Assembly (NCBI GenBank): GCA_905178155.1
Contig: CAJINV010000002.1
Span: forward strand, 10,458,146-10,522,145
Direction: 5' to 3'
DNA: 64,000 nucleotides
From: Amoebophrya sp. A120
Lineage: Eukaryota; Sar; Dinophyceae; Syndiniales; Amoebophryaceae
The notes beneath the pieces were generated by a model. That model did not search any database and had not been told where the DNA came from. It worked only from the letters and a program-made list of their open reading frames with translations. The position numbers and the translations under genes were made by a program. Shown here piece by piece: positions 12,302-23,691 of this stretch. Positions within the stretch are counted from its first letter, which is position 1; every line of letters starts with the position of its first letter.

Positions 12302-13556
12302 GGCAAAGTATAGTGACTTGTTGTACGAGCTGGCTCTATACTAGCATCTTCAGAATCACGCTACCAATTCGTAGCTCACACTTTGCAAAAGTTGTAAAAG
12401 ATTAATTTCAAATAAGGCCAATTTCATTCACAGCTGAGCTACTATACTTACAGATGCTGATGTCAATTGAGTACTTTAGTGTAAAGAAAGTTCGACGAAT
12501 GAATATGAATTTCGACGATACTAGAAGATTAAGTCACCCCGGGCGAAACTGTCCGGGGTGGTCGTCGCGTAAATGAAAAGTAATAGACAAACATGGCATA
12601 GAAACTAAAAAATGATAATCAGAAAACAACAACATACAGATACACATAGATACTTAATTGAATAATACGAAATTGGGAAAACCGCTGTGTGTGGGACAAG
12701 GAAAAGCATTGATTGACCGAGGGTAAACAAGAACGAATACGAGTGACAAGGAGAGCAAGTGCTCGTGCTGCTCATCTAGTCATTATGATTATTTTCTGTG
12801 AGGACGACAGAGCCAAAATTTTTTTTTTGCACGAAACACCGTACGAAAGACATAGCTGATGGTAAGTTTGCACGACCGAGACTGATAACGCCAGCTATAT
12901 CTTCTTCTTGTTTTTGGTACGAGAAAATACCGCGGACGTCGACATGTAACAAACTACGTACCGATGGAGCCGTTTGTAAGTAAAATTATACGCACCGAGC
13001 AGGAGAGTTGTGGACGAGAGAAATCACACAAACCGATTTCAAAAGCGTAACGTTTCGGTTCATCGCATGTCAGGTTCTACTAATTAGTTTCACCGAGTAG
13101 TCGAGTGGTTTTCTCTTGTTGGTCGCTACTTGTTTGAACGAGCCATCGAAACAAAATGGAAAATTTTCGGCAACACTATGAGGGTACGGACTCATGCGGC
13201 CCAAGTGCAACAGATGTTTCCTTGTTTATCACTAGCACACGGAATTTGATGCTAGTTTCAGACGTGGACGAGCATCAGGCAAGTTTTCTGCGGATTATTC
13301 AAAGTGTGAACGTGATGCACAGATGGCAAAATGGTTAGTGAGGCTCGGCAAATCCGAAACAGTGGTTGGATCAAAAAACGAATGAATCCCATCTTTCTCA
13401 AACAGAATTTTAAAAAATTTGCGTTTTCGCAGACATGTGAGTGAAACTTTACGCGGATATCCGCAAAGATAGTTGCTCAGCAAAGCCAACAAACTCCGGG
13501 CACAATGAAGTCAGTGCGACTCGTTCCTACAGCCAACATCTTCACCCGGCGCCAGC
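12302..13556. other. Intergenic, 1.25 kb
   Basis: AT-rich region upstream of the large unknown gene and downstream of the methyltransferase. It carries a GC-rich perfect stem-loop at 12535-12560 (listed separately). Short plus-strand frames at 12798 and 13156 lack support. Confidence 0.45.
12535..12560. other. Perfect GC-rich stem-loop
   Basis: CACCCCGG (12535-12542) and CCGGGGTG (12553-12560) form an 8-bp perfect stem around a 10-base loop in otherwise AT-rich DNA, about 230 bases upstream of the start codon at 12301. It could be part of a 5' leader, a terminator-like hairpin, or chance. Confidence 0.4.
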
Positions 13557-16005
13557 TCAGAACTCGCACCAGTGCAAGTTGACGATGTCACTAGTGACGG
13601 ACGACTTCTCCACGGTTGGGAGCTTCAGCAGCCGCACCTGCTTGCACGTGTTTTCGTTAATCAGATCCGCTCCGTGCTCTTTCATCGCCTCGTGCAACGT
13701 CACAGACACCCAAAACCTTTTCTTGCTTGCCGGCATGGATGAAGCTGCACTGCCGACGGTTTGAAACTTCTGCTCCGTGGTGTCGTAGTTGTACTTGAAA
13801 TCGGAGCCAGCCGGTTCCAGCACCTTGAGCGAGTTGGTAATGTTTTCATCTTGGTGCAAAATTATCGTACTGACAGAAAAGGAAAACATGGTCAGGGGAA
13901 CAGCAAATAAATTATTGCGACTTTCAACATGAGAACGCCATTGCTGCAAATCAGAAAAATCACATCATACGTTTCTCATGCTCGCCAGCACCTGGTAGTA
14001 CATTTCGCTCTTCTGAGCAAAGTTGTCTAGCACGCCTTTCTCAAAAACGATGTCAAAATCGTCCAGCCCCAGTTCGAGGGGCTTCGTCGCGTCGAGAACT
14101 TGGTACTTAACTTCCGGGTTGCGTTCCTGCATCAATTTGACCATGGTGTCGGAGATGTCGGTCGCCGTGACGTCGTACCCGAACTTCGCCCGGACGGCCT
14201 CGGGCAGCTTGCTGTTGCCCGAACCCAGCATCAGGATTTTCACATTGGTATTCAGTTTCTTGTTCACCTCGTCGACCGCGCTCTTCGTTTGTTCATCTTG
14301 TTCAGGCTTGTTTCCGTCAGAAGGGGTCGGCGTGGCCGTGGAATAGTGGCGCAATATCGGCCCGTCAGGCCCGAAGAAGTCTTGCATTGTCTTCAGAGGC
14401 TTCGGTAGTTCGCCGCTGTTGTTCGTCAAAAATGCGGTCGTCTCGCTTTTCGATGCCTGCGCTGCGACGATGGTGCTGGCTGCCTCCGCACCGTCAGTGT
14501 TTTTCTTCTCGGACGTAGATGGCATTTTCGCGAATAGTTTTTCCTTGCGATTGTCGTCGATCTCCCCCACTTCCTTCATCGACAGCCGATTGCCGTCTTT
14601 GTCTACCGGGAACGTGTCGTCGTTCATGTCATCTTCTTTCTGGTAGTAGAACGGCCAGGACACCGGCAGGGAGACAAAATCTGTGTCCTCGTATCCTGTG
14701 CAAAAGTATCGCACTCGTAGTAATTGCAATCATGCATTACAAATTTTTTTCTTAAGGTAAATCCGCATTACAAATTTGATTTGCAATGCTGGGCGAATCT
14801 GTAATGCAATTTATACTAGTACGATACTTTTGCATTGCATACCTCGTCGCCGTCGGCGATACTGTCAATCTCCTCTTTCTCGGCCGCGTCAGTTCCCTTG
14901 AGCACCGGGGTGGTGGCGTAGGGGAAGAGTTCTTCATCGGGCGCGAAGTACCACTCGTACACGTTTCCGTTCGTCTGTTGGTACAACTGTTCCCAGTACG
15001 CCGGCTGGTCAAACGTGAACGTGTCCGTCAAGAATTCCTTCATCAGGCCGCTCAACTCCGTTTCCGGGAGCAGAGATTCCTTCTGCACCTTCACGCGAAT
15101 CACGCCCCGGAGCACGGACAGCGCGTTCTGCATCTGGGCCATCAGAGCCTCGGTTTGCTTTCCCGTACCGGAAGCCCACAAAACCTACTTCATTGATTCA
15201 CGACGTCGACTTGTTTGTATTAAAGGGAAGTATAAGAGCAATAGCAAAACAGGAGTCAGTGGACGAAACAAACACAAAGCTAATCCAGGTTGCAATCTAT
15301 AAACGGAAAGACGTCAAAGCAGGTGGGTCCTTTGATGTTTACGAATTCCTCCGCTCTCTTGCCGAACGCCTTCGTGTCCAGCAACAGCGTTTGCAGTTCT
15401 GCCAAAGAGTCCGAGTTCAGCTTCTCGCCGGTGGCAGCGATGACGAGCAGGTCCTCCATCATATGCATTATGAGCTTACGGATCGAGTTGTCCCGACTTC
15501 GCCGGTGGTACGCCACCGCCTCGAAGGGATCGTGCACCTCCGTGTCCACTTTGCCCGTCATCTTGTCCTCAATCCCGGGGTACATGTCGCTGACGTCTGT
15601 TTCGCCCGGCAACTCCGGCGTGTAGCCTTTGAGGCAGTCCAGGTCCTCGTCGCAGGCCCGTTTTTCGGCGCGCTTTTTCTCCTCTCGTTCGATCTTTTCC
15701 GCGAGAGCTTTTTTCTTCTCCTCCGCCGAACTCTTGGATTTTTTCTTTCCGGGCACTGTGCCATTTCCCGACGAACCTTGCGACACCAGGTCGTACACGA
15801 AACCGGAGAAAATGCAAACACCGAGGCCCAAAACAGCAAAGAGCCAGACGGGCGTTTTGGACGCTTGGGACAACTTTTTCGAGGGGTGTTTGGAGCCGAC
15901 AACATCGTAACTCCCAATGTTCAAGCTGCTCCGCTTGCCTTCCGGAGTGCTCAAACTGCTGCGCTTTTCAGCGAACGCCCTGTTCGAATCGGAAACCGAA
16001 GACAT
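13557..16005 (-). CDS. Membrane-anchored METTL13-like methyltransferase (about 702 aa)
   Basis: Inferred exons 16005-15343, 15184-14842, 14686-13971 and 13943-13557 total 703 codons. Residues about 54-72 (VWLFAVLGLGVCIFSGFVY) form one transmembrane segment, followed by a Lys/Glu-rich helix. The catalytic part near residues 480-570 has the class I SAM-binding motif ILMLGSGNSKLPEAV, the acidic turn VTATDIS and VFEKGVLDNFA. This pattern is shared with the METTL13/EEF1A-lysine methyltransferase family. A protein-lysine methyltransferase acting at a membrane is the best guess; the substrate is unknown. The second intron is an introner element. The last intron is drawn as 27 nt and is uncertain. 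The TM part and the methyltransferase could be separate genes, but the first intron (GTAAAC...GTAG) joins them in frame. Confidence 0.75.
14692..14841. mobile_element. Introner element in the methyltransferase gene
   Basis: A 150-bp element with TIRs TATCCTGTGCAAAAGTATCG and its imperfect mirror ending in CGATACTTTTGCATTGCATA. Perfect 5-bp duplications CCTCG lie at 14687-14691 and 14842-14846. Removing the element plus one copy gives GDE-DTDF in frame. Sliding by one base inside the duplication gives a GT-AG intron. The interior has GCATTACAAAT twice. Confidence 0.92.
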
Positions 16006-16542
16006 GCTGCTGCGAGCGACTTGATGCGATTGCGCCGTGAAAATCTGCCTATCGTGCCTTCGCGTCGGTATAATTGGTGTTGGACTTTCTGCACAAAAGT
16101 ATACTTTATTTTGTTGCCTGATGTTGGCTACATGACGGGATCTTCTTCTTTGCTCGATGGGGTCCGTTCACAAAGTGCCGACTTTTTATTTGGAACGGAC
16201 CTGGGAACACACACGCAAAAGCAATCGAAAGGATGATCTTTCTGCAACTAAAAGAAGAAGAACAGAAACCTACAATACCGAACGATTTTCTGTCGAACAT
16301 TGCACCCAATGTCTGACGGCTGCAGCTTCGCGAATGTGCTATTTTCCCGTGTTGTTGCGACAAGCTCTTGATCTATTCAGAGTGATCGTTCAACGCCGGA
16401 GGTACAGACGACGTTGACGCAAACGTCGAATAGCATCTTCATGTGATTCCAATACCAAAAGCAATTCTTGTACAGTGTGTCGTTTTGTTGATTTTCTTTT
16501 TCTGCTATACTTTTACAACAACAAAAAAAAACTTGTTCCGCC
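16006..16542. other. Intergenic, no supported gene
   Basis: About 540 bases upstream of the methyltransferase start and downstream of a small gene. Only short frames occur, with none supported. It likely holds the methyltransferase promoter. Confidence 0.4.
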
Positions 16543-16869
16543 TCAGAGCTTCGCAAGGTTTTTCTCTAGCTGAGCTGCCTCACCGTCTCGTACGCAGGAA
16601 ATCGTCTCCTGGCACTCCTGCTTGCAGCGCACTGTTATCGTGGCCCCATTCTCCGCCTGGAAGGTTTTTTCACTGCACGACGAGCTTTTCCGCGATCTCG
16701 TCGTTAGGGCAATGCTTCCATTTCCCCTGGGCATGTTTGCAAGCAGTTTCGCGTTTCTCGTCAGGAGTGCGTCGTGCTCCATGGAGGTGCGACGAGAATT
16801 CGCTTCGGCGTCGTCCGCATCTACCCGCGCCGGCTTCACCTTTCGGAGCGAGTTCCAGGTCATCGCCAT
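16543..16869 (-). CDS. Small basic protein, 108 aa, function unknown
   Basis: An ATG-to-stop frame of 109 codons starting MAMTWNSLRKVKPARVDADD. It is Lys/Arg- and Ser-rich with a Cys-containing C-terminal third (VRCKQECQETISCVRD) that could form a small disulfide or metal site. No family is recognised. The frame sits between two longer genes in the same direction with short gaps. Antisense and shifted frames of similar length overlap, so coding status rests on composition and an early Met-rich start. Confidence 0.4.
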   Translation of the reverse strand: MAMTWNSLRKVKPARVDADDAEANSRRTSMEHDALLTRNAKLLANMPRGNGSIALTTRSRKSSSCSEKTFQAENGATITVRCKQECQETISCVRDGEAAQLEKNLAKL

Positions 16870-17231
16870 CGTGATCTCCCTTGCCAAAAAAATTCCCTGT
16901 GCTAGTGCTATTCCTCACTCATGAGTCGGATTAGTTGTTTGATACCACTTTGGCGCAAGGAAGTAGGTGTGAAAGCACTGTGATCTCGTCGACGCACGCT
17001 AGAAGTGGGAGTTTCAGCCGAAATGGAAGAGGACATTCCTCGAGTTTGACGCGCTTTCTTCATTCTCTCGGAGACACGACGAATTTGCAGAGAAAAGGCA
17101 AATGTGTGGCCCGGACCCCGCCCATCCAATGTCATAGGCACTCGGAGTTGATGTAGATGTTGATGTCGCCAACGTCTTGGTCGTAATACTACGTGCTGAA
17201 TGTACGAAGCGAATCCTTAGTGTACCGATTT
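16870..17231. other. Intergenic
   Basis: About 360 bases between the small basic gene and the stop of the MFS transporter. It probably contains the transporter 3' UTR and the small gene's promoter. No motif was recognised. Confidence 0.35.
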
Positions 17232-19331
17232 TCACCCAGAGGACAGAAGCGGTTTTGCAAGGGAGGTTTCTTCCCTACGCGGGCTTTGTTTGGTTGCACG
17301 AGTCGGTCGGCGATAGTCAGGAACCAGCGTCGAAGACATTCTCATTGAAAGCGACGCATTTCGCATACTGGTCTCGGCAATGTCCGGAGTTAGAACATGC
17401 GGTACGGTGACGAGGTCTAGAAGTTCGAGGTCGGGAGGCTGGAGTCGGGCGGCCGAGACACGACTCACAATACTGGACAGCACGCCACGGCTTACAAAAC
17501 CCTCGGTCCTTTCCGTGGGCGGGTCCTGCTCCAGCTGGTGTTCTTGTAATTGCTCGAAGATGATCAAACTTTGCCGCAGTGCCAGCATTTCCTCTTCGTC
17601 GCTTTCCACGGCGCTCTCCCGTGGCGACTCTGCGGCTGGCCGATCACTGTCCTCCTCTTCGCGCAGCCGAGCCATTGGTTTGTTCTTTATTGCCGACATC
17701 CGCGGACTACTTGCCACCGTTTTCCTCTCCTCTTCGCTGGTCCCGGGTTGCTGTTGTAACTGGTCCATCTTGCTGCGGATCTGGTCGATGCCGGAGGTTA
17801 CCAGTCGCTGTTCCGTGTCTGCCGGCACGAGCGCAGAGAAACAGCACACGGCGCACACGGACACACACCCTAGGATGAAAAAGGGGAAAAAGCTTGTGAC
17901 GCCGAACAAATCCGAGGTGAAGGAACACAGCAGCGTCCCCACGACCCGACCGATGTTGCCGTAAAGACACATGCGGCCAAACACGTGCCCGCGTTTTGTC
18001 ACGTCCGGCGCACACATAGCAATCAACACCGGCTGGCTGCAGCTGCGAATGTTGTTGCCCACGTTCAGTGTCACGAGCATTAAAACGGCAAGCAACTTCT
18101 TCGACTGGTCGCAGGCGCAGAGAAGAAAAAAGGATAGGGCGGAACCGCTAGTCCCCCAGAGGAGGGCGGTCCGGTGCCCATATTTGCTCTGCACCACCGG
18201 AACGACAAACGTCGTACTGCAAACCAGGGCGGCGGAGACCAACGACATCAGATAGCTGATCTGCAACACCGTAAACCCGATCGCGTCGCAGAAAAACAGC
18301 GTGAAAATCGCTGTCGTGCCCGCACCGGAGAAATTTCGGAAAAAACCATCCACATACACCGCCATAAGTGTGCGGGTTTGCAGTGCCGTTGCTTGAACCG
18401 GAGCGATCTTTGCGTTCGTCAGTGGCTTCTTGTGCATAGAAGTAGATGATGCTCGCGGGGCGGCAGACGTGGCCACACTTCGAGTACTTCCTGAAGTAGT
18501 GCGACTTTGATCGTCCTGTCTTTTCCACCCGCTGTCGCCTTTCACTTTTACACTGCTCCGTAGTTCTGACTTCTTGCTTTGTTGCCTCATCGCCTCTAGC
18601 CACGCAGGACTTTCCTGCAGATACAGAAAGTCGATGAAAAACATCGCGAGGGATAACACACCGGTGAAGAAAAACCCACAGGACCAGCTCACGGCCGACA
18701 AAACGCCTCCTACCAGCGGCCCGAACAGACAGGCCAGCGGCTGACTTGTCTGCAGCCAGTTGAGCAGCTGTCGGCGGGTTGCTTCATCTTTCGCGACGTC
18801 GGTAAAGTACACCTGGGCAACCTCGAGAATCACCACGAAAATTCCCAGCCAGAAGTTGCTCACCGCCAGAAGCCAAATAGTCGGCGAGAAGCCCTGCGCG
18901 AACAGGCCGAAGGACACGCCGAGCGAGCTGAGATACAGAACCGTCGCCCTGCCGTAGCTGTCAGCAAGGGACGCAATCACCGGGGGGAAAACAGCACCGG
19001 ACACGGCCTTCAGCGAAAAAATGATGCCCACGTCCAGCGGGGTGCCGTGCAGTTGTTTCGTCACGTAGAACGGCAGGGTCAAGATGTTCACGGATACCGC
19101 AACGAAGTCGATGAAATTCGTAAGCACAACCAAGAAGATGGAGCGCTTCGTGACAGAACAACTCAGGATCGTTTGTTGAGGACCGGCTGTACCAGATGAA
19201 AACATCTTTTCACATGCCCTTGAGATCAATGAGTCACAGTGTTGATCCTCTCTCGCACCGACAGTCTCAGAATGGATATTACTGAGAAGCCACCCAGAAA
19301 AATATATGCCAAAAGCACACCTTGAACTCAA
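17232..19331 (-). CDS. Major facilitator superfamily transporter
   Basis: A single open frame of 699 codons. The start at 19331 is the first ATG; the second candidate at 19205 (MFSSGTAGPQQ) would remove a poorly conserved leader and give 657 aa. About twelve hydrophobic spans are visible. The loop after the second span reads SLADSYGRATV, the MFS motif A that gates substrate transport. The two six-helix halves are separated by a Ser/Lys-rich cytosolic loop of about 80 residues. A long hydrophilic C-tail of about 200 residues is acidic and Ser-rich. The sequence resembles the drug-proton antiporter/Tet-like branch, but the substrate cannot be told. It would sit in a cell or organelle membrane. 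No intron is needed. Confidence 0.85.
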   Translation of the reverse strand: MSSRCAFGIYFSGWLLSNIHSETVGAREDQHCDSLISRACEKMFSSGTAGPQQTILSCSVTKRSIFLVVLTNFIDFVAVSVNILTLPFYVTKQLHGTPLDVGIIFSLKAVSGAVFPPVIASLADSYGRATVLYLSSLGVSFGLFAQGFSPTIWLLAVSNFWLGIFVVILEVAQVYFTDVAKDEATRRQLLNWLQTSQPLACLFGPLVGGVLSAVSWSCGFFFTGVLSLAMFFIDFLYLQESPAWLEAMRQQSKKSELRSSVKVKGDSGWKRQDDQSRTTSGSTRSVATSAAPRASSTSMHKKPLTNAKIAPVQATALQTRTLMAVYVDGFFRNFSGAGTTAIFTLFFCDAIGFTVLQISYLMSLVSAALVCSTTFVVPVVQSKYGHRTALLWGTSGSALSFFLLCACDQSKKLLAVLMLVTLNVGNNIRSCSQPVLIAMCAPDVTKRGHVFGRMCLYGNIGRVVGTLLCSFTSDLFGVTSFFPFFILGCVSVCAVCCFSALVPADTEQRLVTSGIDQIRSKMDQLQQQPGTSEEERKTVASSPRMSAIKNKPMARLREEEDSDRPAAESPRESAVESDEEEMLALRQSLIIFEQLQEHQLEQDPPTERTEGFVSRGVLSSIVSRVSAARLQPPDLELLDLVTVPHVLTPDIAETSMRNASLSMRMSSTLVPDYRRPTRATKQSPRREETSLAKPLLSSG

Positions 19332-19473
19332 AAGATCAAAGATATATAAAACGAGGATCTGTTCATCGCCGCCGGTTCCAAAGATTTAACAAGCCTGCGC
19401 GCGAAAGCAGAGTTGAAGCTTTGTTTCCGTTCATCTCAGGATGATGAAAATTAATTGGCTTTCTTCATAATTT

Positions 19474-22400
19474 TCAGCTGACTTTTTGCCAAAGCGGAGA
19501 AACCCCCGCTGCACCAGGAGTAGCACTTCCACTTCTGCTCTTTGCGTCTATGCTATTATTGTAAAAGCCTGCGTGCTGGTAAGCGTAGGGAGCAACTCCT
19601 GCTGACACAGTAGTTGCGGTACAGGTAGCTGCAACTCGACCAGCTGCACCATTCTCAGTCAAAGTTGCTTTCCTTCTTTCCTGCAACGCTAGATTCGCCT
19701 CCCGCTGCACCAAATGCAATTCCTTTAGCCGAATTTTCTTGTCCCGTGCGGTCGCATCGGTTCGTACCTCTTCCATCTTCGCCGCCAACTCCGCCACGCG
19801 GGCGTCCGACTGTCGCTTCTTTTCCTCGTGCTCCCGCTTTATCGCCTCCAGCTTCGTTTCTTGCAGCTCGAATTTCATCCGCCAGTCTCTGTTCAAATCC
19901 GCGATCGCAATTTCCTTCTCGTGCTTCGCCTGCGAAATTTCCTCGTCCTTCTTCGACGCAAGCAACGCGAGTTGCGACTCCTTCTCCAGAATCTGGGTTC
20001 GCGCTTCCTCCAGCTGAAGCTCGTAGTGGCTCTGGACCTGCTTGACCTGCAGGTCAAATTTCGCCACCCGCTTTTCAAAATGCTCGGTTTCCTGGCGCAT
20101 CGCGAGCTCAATGTGCTGCAGCTTTGTGGTCTGTTGGAGGCACTCGTCGCTCTTCTTGTCCAGTTCGGACTCGACGAATTGCAAGCGGCGGGCCAGAAGT
20201 TCTTGGTTCGTACTGCTCTTCTGTTGAGATTGCCCAGCGGGGGCCGGTGGAGCACCAGTCGCCGTTGCTTCTTCTTTCTTCGGGACAGAAGTTGTTGTGG
20301 ACTCCTGGTCTGCAGGCATCGCGACCGTCGTGGCCGGCGAAGTTCTTGCCGGAAGTGCAACATCAGTCCCAGGATGTGGAGTAGCAGCAGCAGTAGTGTT
20401 CGCAGCGCCAGCATCTGCCGTTGTATGGGACTCTGGAAGTAGTATGGTTGTATTTACCTCGTCCGGAGGTGCTGGTGGTTCCCCTGCACCAGCTGCGCCG
20501 GGCGCTCCTTGAGCTTTGCTCCGATCCTTCGGCTCGTCCGGAGCAGCAGCAGCAGCAGCAGCAGCTTCTCCCTTCGACTCAGCTGCAGGCTCTGCTCCGC
20601 TTTGCGCTTTGCTGCTCATGAACTGCTCGAATTCGGCAAACAGCTTGTCCGTTACCCGAGTTGCAGGAGCGGTGCTAATTGTGGTGGAACTTGATGAACT
20701 GGATGAGGCAGGTGCGCCTGTTGCTCGTGTGCTAGACGAGGACTGGTCCTTCACGACTTCAGGCAGGTGCAAGGGCGCCACGTGAAAGTCGATTGCAGGG
20801 GTCGGGAGATCCACGTGCGGCAAATCCAGAAATTGAGCGGCTGATGAAGAAGAAGCACGAGCAACAGTTTTCATCGAGGATGTAGTTGGAACTGCGTTCG
20901 ATTGACCCGGAATTACTGCAGAAACGGCAGATGTTGAGCCGACATCTTGATTTTTTTCCTCATTTCCTATTCCCGGCACAAGTGTATCTCCCACGTCGTC
21001 TGTTTCGCAAGGCTTCTTCGTGCAAGCATCTTCCTCCCCGCCCAAAATACTGGCGGTACACGTTGACTCTCTTCTGCTCAACACCAGCTTTTCTTTCTCC
21101 AGTTGCAAGATTTTTCGTTGGTACTCCAGATTCAGCTCGTCCAGCTTGCGATTATTGATCTCGAGCATCCGCAACTTTTTCCGCGGTGAGATCCTGCTCC
21201 GACTCGTGCTCGCTTCGCTCGCGTTCGAAAACGGGAGAAGATGCTCACTCCCAAAATCCAAGTTGAGCAGGTCGTGTCCGCTGTAGCTGCGACTGTAGGC
21301 AGACAGTCGAGACTTGTTGTGCGCACCTGATATATTGGCTGCTGCGCTGAGCGCAGCTTCGTCGAGGCTGAGAAAATGATCCGACGACCCTGCCCCAGCC
21401 CCTGCTCTACTCGAGTAATGGTCGTCGAACACGTCGAGCGCGAGCAAGTCCTCGTCGTCGCTATCCTCCTCGTCATCGGGCAACAGATTCAACAAATCCT
21501 CATGCTCACCCGCCGGGATGATGACAGACGGAGACCCGGGAGGTTCGGAGCCGTCGTCCACGGCCTGATGTTCTAGCTCCTGCTTGATGTCGTAGTTGCC
21601 TTCTCGACCTCTTTGTTTACGCTTACTCTTGTTCTCGACTTCTGCTCCTCCGTGGGAAAGACCGCTTGCGCTGAGCAGGGCGTTGCTTCTCTTCGCTGTT
21701 CCAGCACTCATCCTTCTTCGATTCTTCCCGGCTTTGTTCAGCGGCACGCGGTGCTGGTGGAATGAGCTCAAATTCGTGCTCCAATTCGACGTCGACCTGG
21801 AACTGTTCGGGGTTTTCACGGCCGACTTGCTGCTCGCGTTGTAGGTACTCCGCAGGTACCCTGCGTGCGGGTTATTGGCGCCTCCTGCCCGTGTGCTGCG
21901 ATTTTGCGGTCTTCCAGCTACACTAGTCCTAGCCCCCGCCACGGCGAACTGGTTGGGAAAATATTGCTCCGGATGGACGACATCTGTGTCGTGGAACGGG
22001 GCCTCTGGGTGATAATCGAAAAGATCTGACGTTTTCCGGGACGATCGAGGATCATGACCGGACGGGACACCATAGCTCTGTTCTTCTTTTCTCGTTCTCC
22101 TTCCAACTCCGGCGTAAGAGCTCGAGGTCCGCGAGTTCACCGAGCCTGTGCTCGGCACGCGCTTCAGGCCACGGGGCTGCTGCACGGTGCGCGAGGCAAC
22201 AAGCAACCCGTTTTGCTCTTCTTGGCCCAGCATGAGCTGCAGGTGCTCGTCCTGCTGCTGACCACGTGCGACGACTCCGGTGCCGCCCGGCGAGCGCAAT
22301 AGAGAGAGGTCCAGATTGGAAAGGTCGATCGCAGCTCCAACGCTGTGCTGCTGCGCAATATGATCCATAGAGCCAATACCGCTCGTGCCAGCTCCTCCGG

Positions 22401-23101
22401 GAACGATAGAGGTCGTGCTCAGATTGCTCGATGAAGCAGCAGCGGCGTGATGGCCTCGGAGATCTGATTTTGATGTGTGGCGCAAGAGTCGGCGCAGTCT
22501 TTTGCGGTCGCTTGTAGTCACGAGTAAATCAACACGAGGACGAGTAGAATGCGCTAGTAGCTCAAGAACAGTATGCATGGCGTTTCCATTTTGATTTTGG
22601 GAACATGTATACAGATTTTCGATTTGTTTTGCTTAAACGACAAGAACTGACAAAGGTCTACTCGAGTCTACCTCTCACAAGCGTTGCCACCCTGGTGGAG
22701 CTCGGTCCACCTTGCTGCATGTGTGAGGCTGGAGGATATCCCGCGGGGTAGAAGGACTTCGTTGATCTATTTCCGTGCTGCTCTACGTAGGCACCTGCAC
22801 CTCCATAGTGTTGTTTGCGCTGAGATGCTGGATGGTCTACCATCACACTTCTCGACGAGGTAGACGGAAAATACTGGCTTCGCGTAGCTCCTGCGGCGCC
22901 ATGCTGGAAGGACGAGACTGCTTGGTCGACGCGTTGAGCAAATTCTGGTTTGGAAAACCTTCGCAAGGCTTTCTCAAGCTGATTCTGGAACTCGGGGCTC
23001 GGCTTCAAGACACCCAGCTGTGGAACTTGTGTACGGCGATCAGCAAGCAAGGGCCGTGGATAATCCGGATCCGACGGCGAACTAGTTTTAGACTTGGACA
23101 T
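19474..23101 (-). CDS. Large Ser-rich protein with C-terminal coiled coil (about 1,169 aa)
   Basis: Two inferred exons, 23101-22672 and 22553-19474, total 1,170 codons. The GT-AG intron has a weak acceptor (CTACTAG), so these might be two genes, the second starting at 22578. The first 650 residues are low-complexity Ser/Gly/Ala-rich with an acidic patch (DDEEDSDDEDLLALDVFDD), and a Lys-rich leucine heptad segment lies near residues 520-550. Residues about 870-1110 form a long coiled coil (Glu/Lys/Gln-rich heptads, for example QLEEARTQILEKESQLALL). Such architecture is typical of cytoskeletal or centrosomal scaffolds. No specific family is recognised. It lies 143 bp upstream of the MFS start in the same direction. 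Confidence 0.65.
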
Positions 23102-23691
23102 CTTGATCTTGGGAATAAAAGGCGAGGCTTCACTTTTAGCGACTAGTGACGCAGAATCTGCATGTTCCTGTGTCTAACTGCAGCAAATTTGAAGTAGGCT
23201 TTTCTCAAAAAGGTCGCGCTCAACTCTACACAACCTGAACCTTGTCCATCGGACACCTTCGTAGCACGTGAAAACATCGCTCAAACAACCAAAAGAACAG
23301 AAGAAAGCTTACGCTTACCAAATCGACTCGACCCTCGAGCCTATTCGTGATAAATAACGGCGATGTCGAAGACAAAACGACGCGACGAGGGCCAGTTTGC
23401 TACATCATCTAAATCTCTCAACAACGACAAGGGAAAGAACATTGAGCCACTTAGTACCAGAATGGGATGAAGGACAACAACACATGAACAGACAGACGAC
23501 ATCAATGGCCCAGCAGAGGGATATGTCGGAAACTCGTGCCCCCTTATTGTTTTCGTGACAGCGACCTGTAAAAGAAAGCAAAAGTAAGAGATGAAAACTA
23601 AAACATCTTTCTTTATCGTGCGAACTTTTTTCGGTTCAACTCGACCCGTTGGCCGAGTCCGCGCGGCAATTCCTGCTGCACTGACCGCACT
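23102..23691. other. Intergenic
   Basis: About 590 bases separating two co-oriented coiled-coil genes. No supported frame. It likely carries the promoter of the downstream (leftward) gene. Confidence 0.4.
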
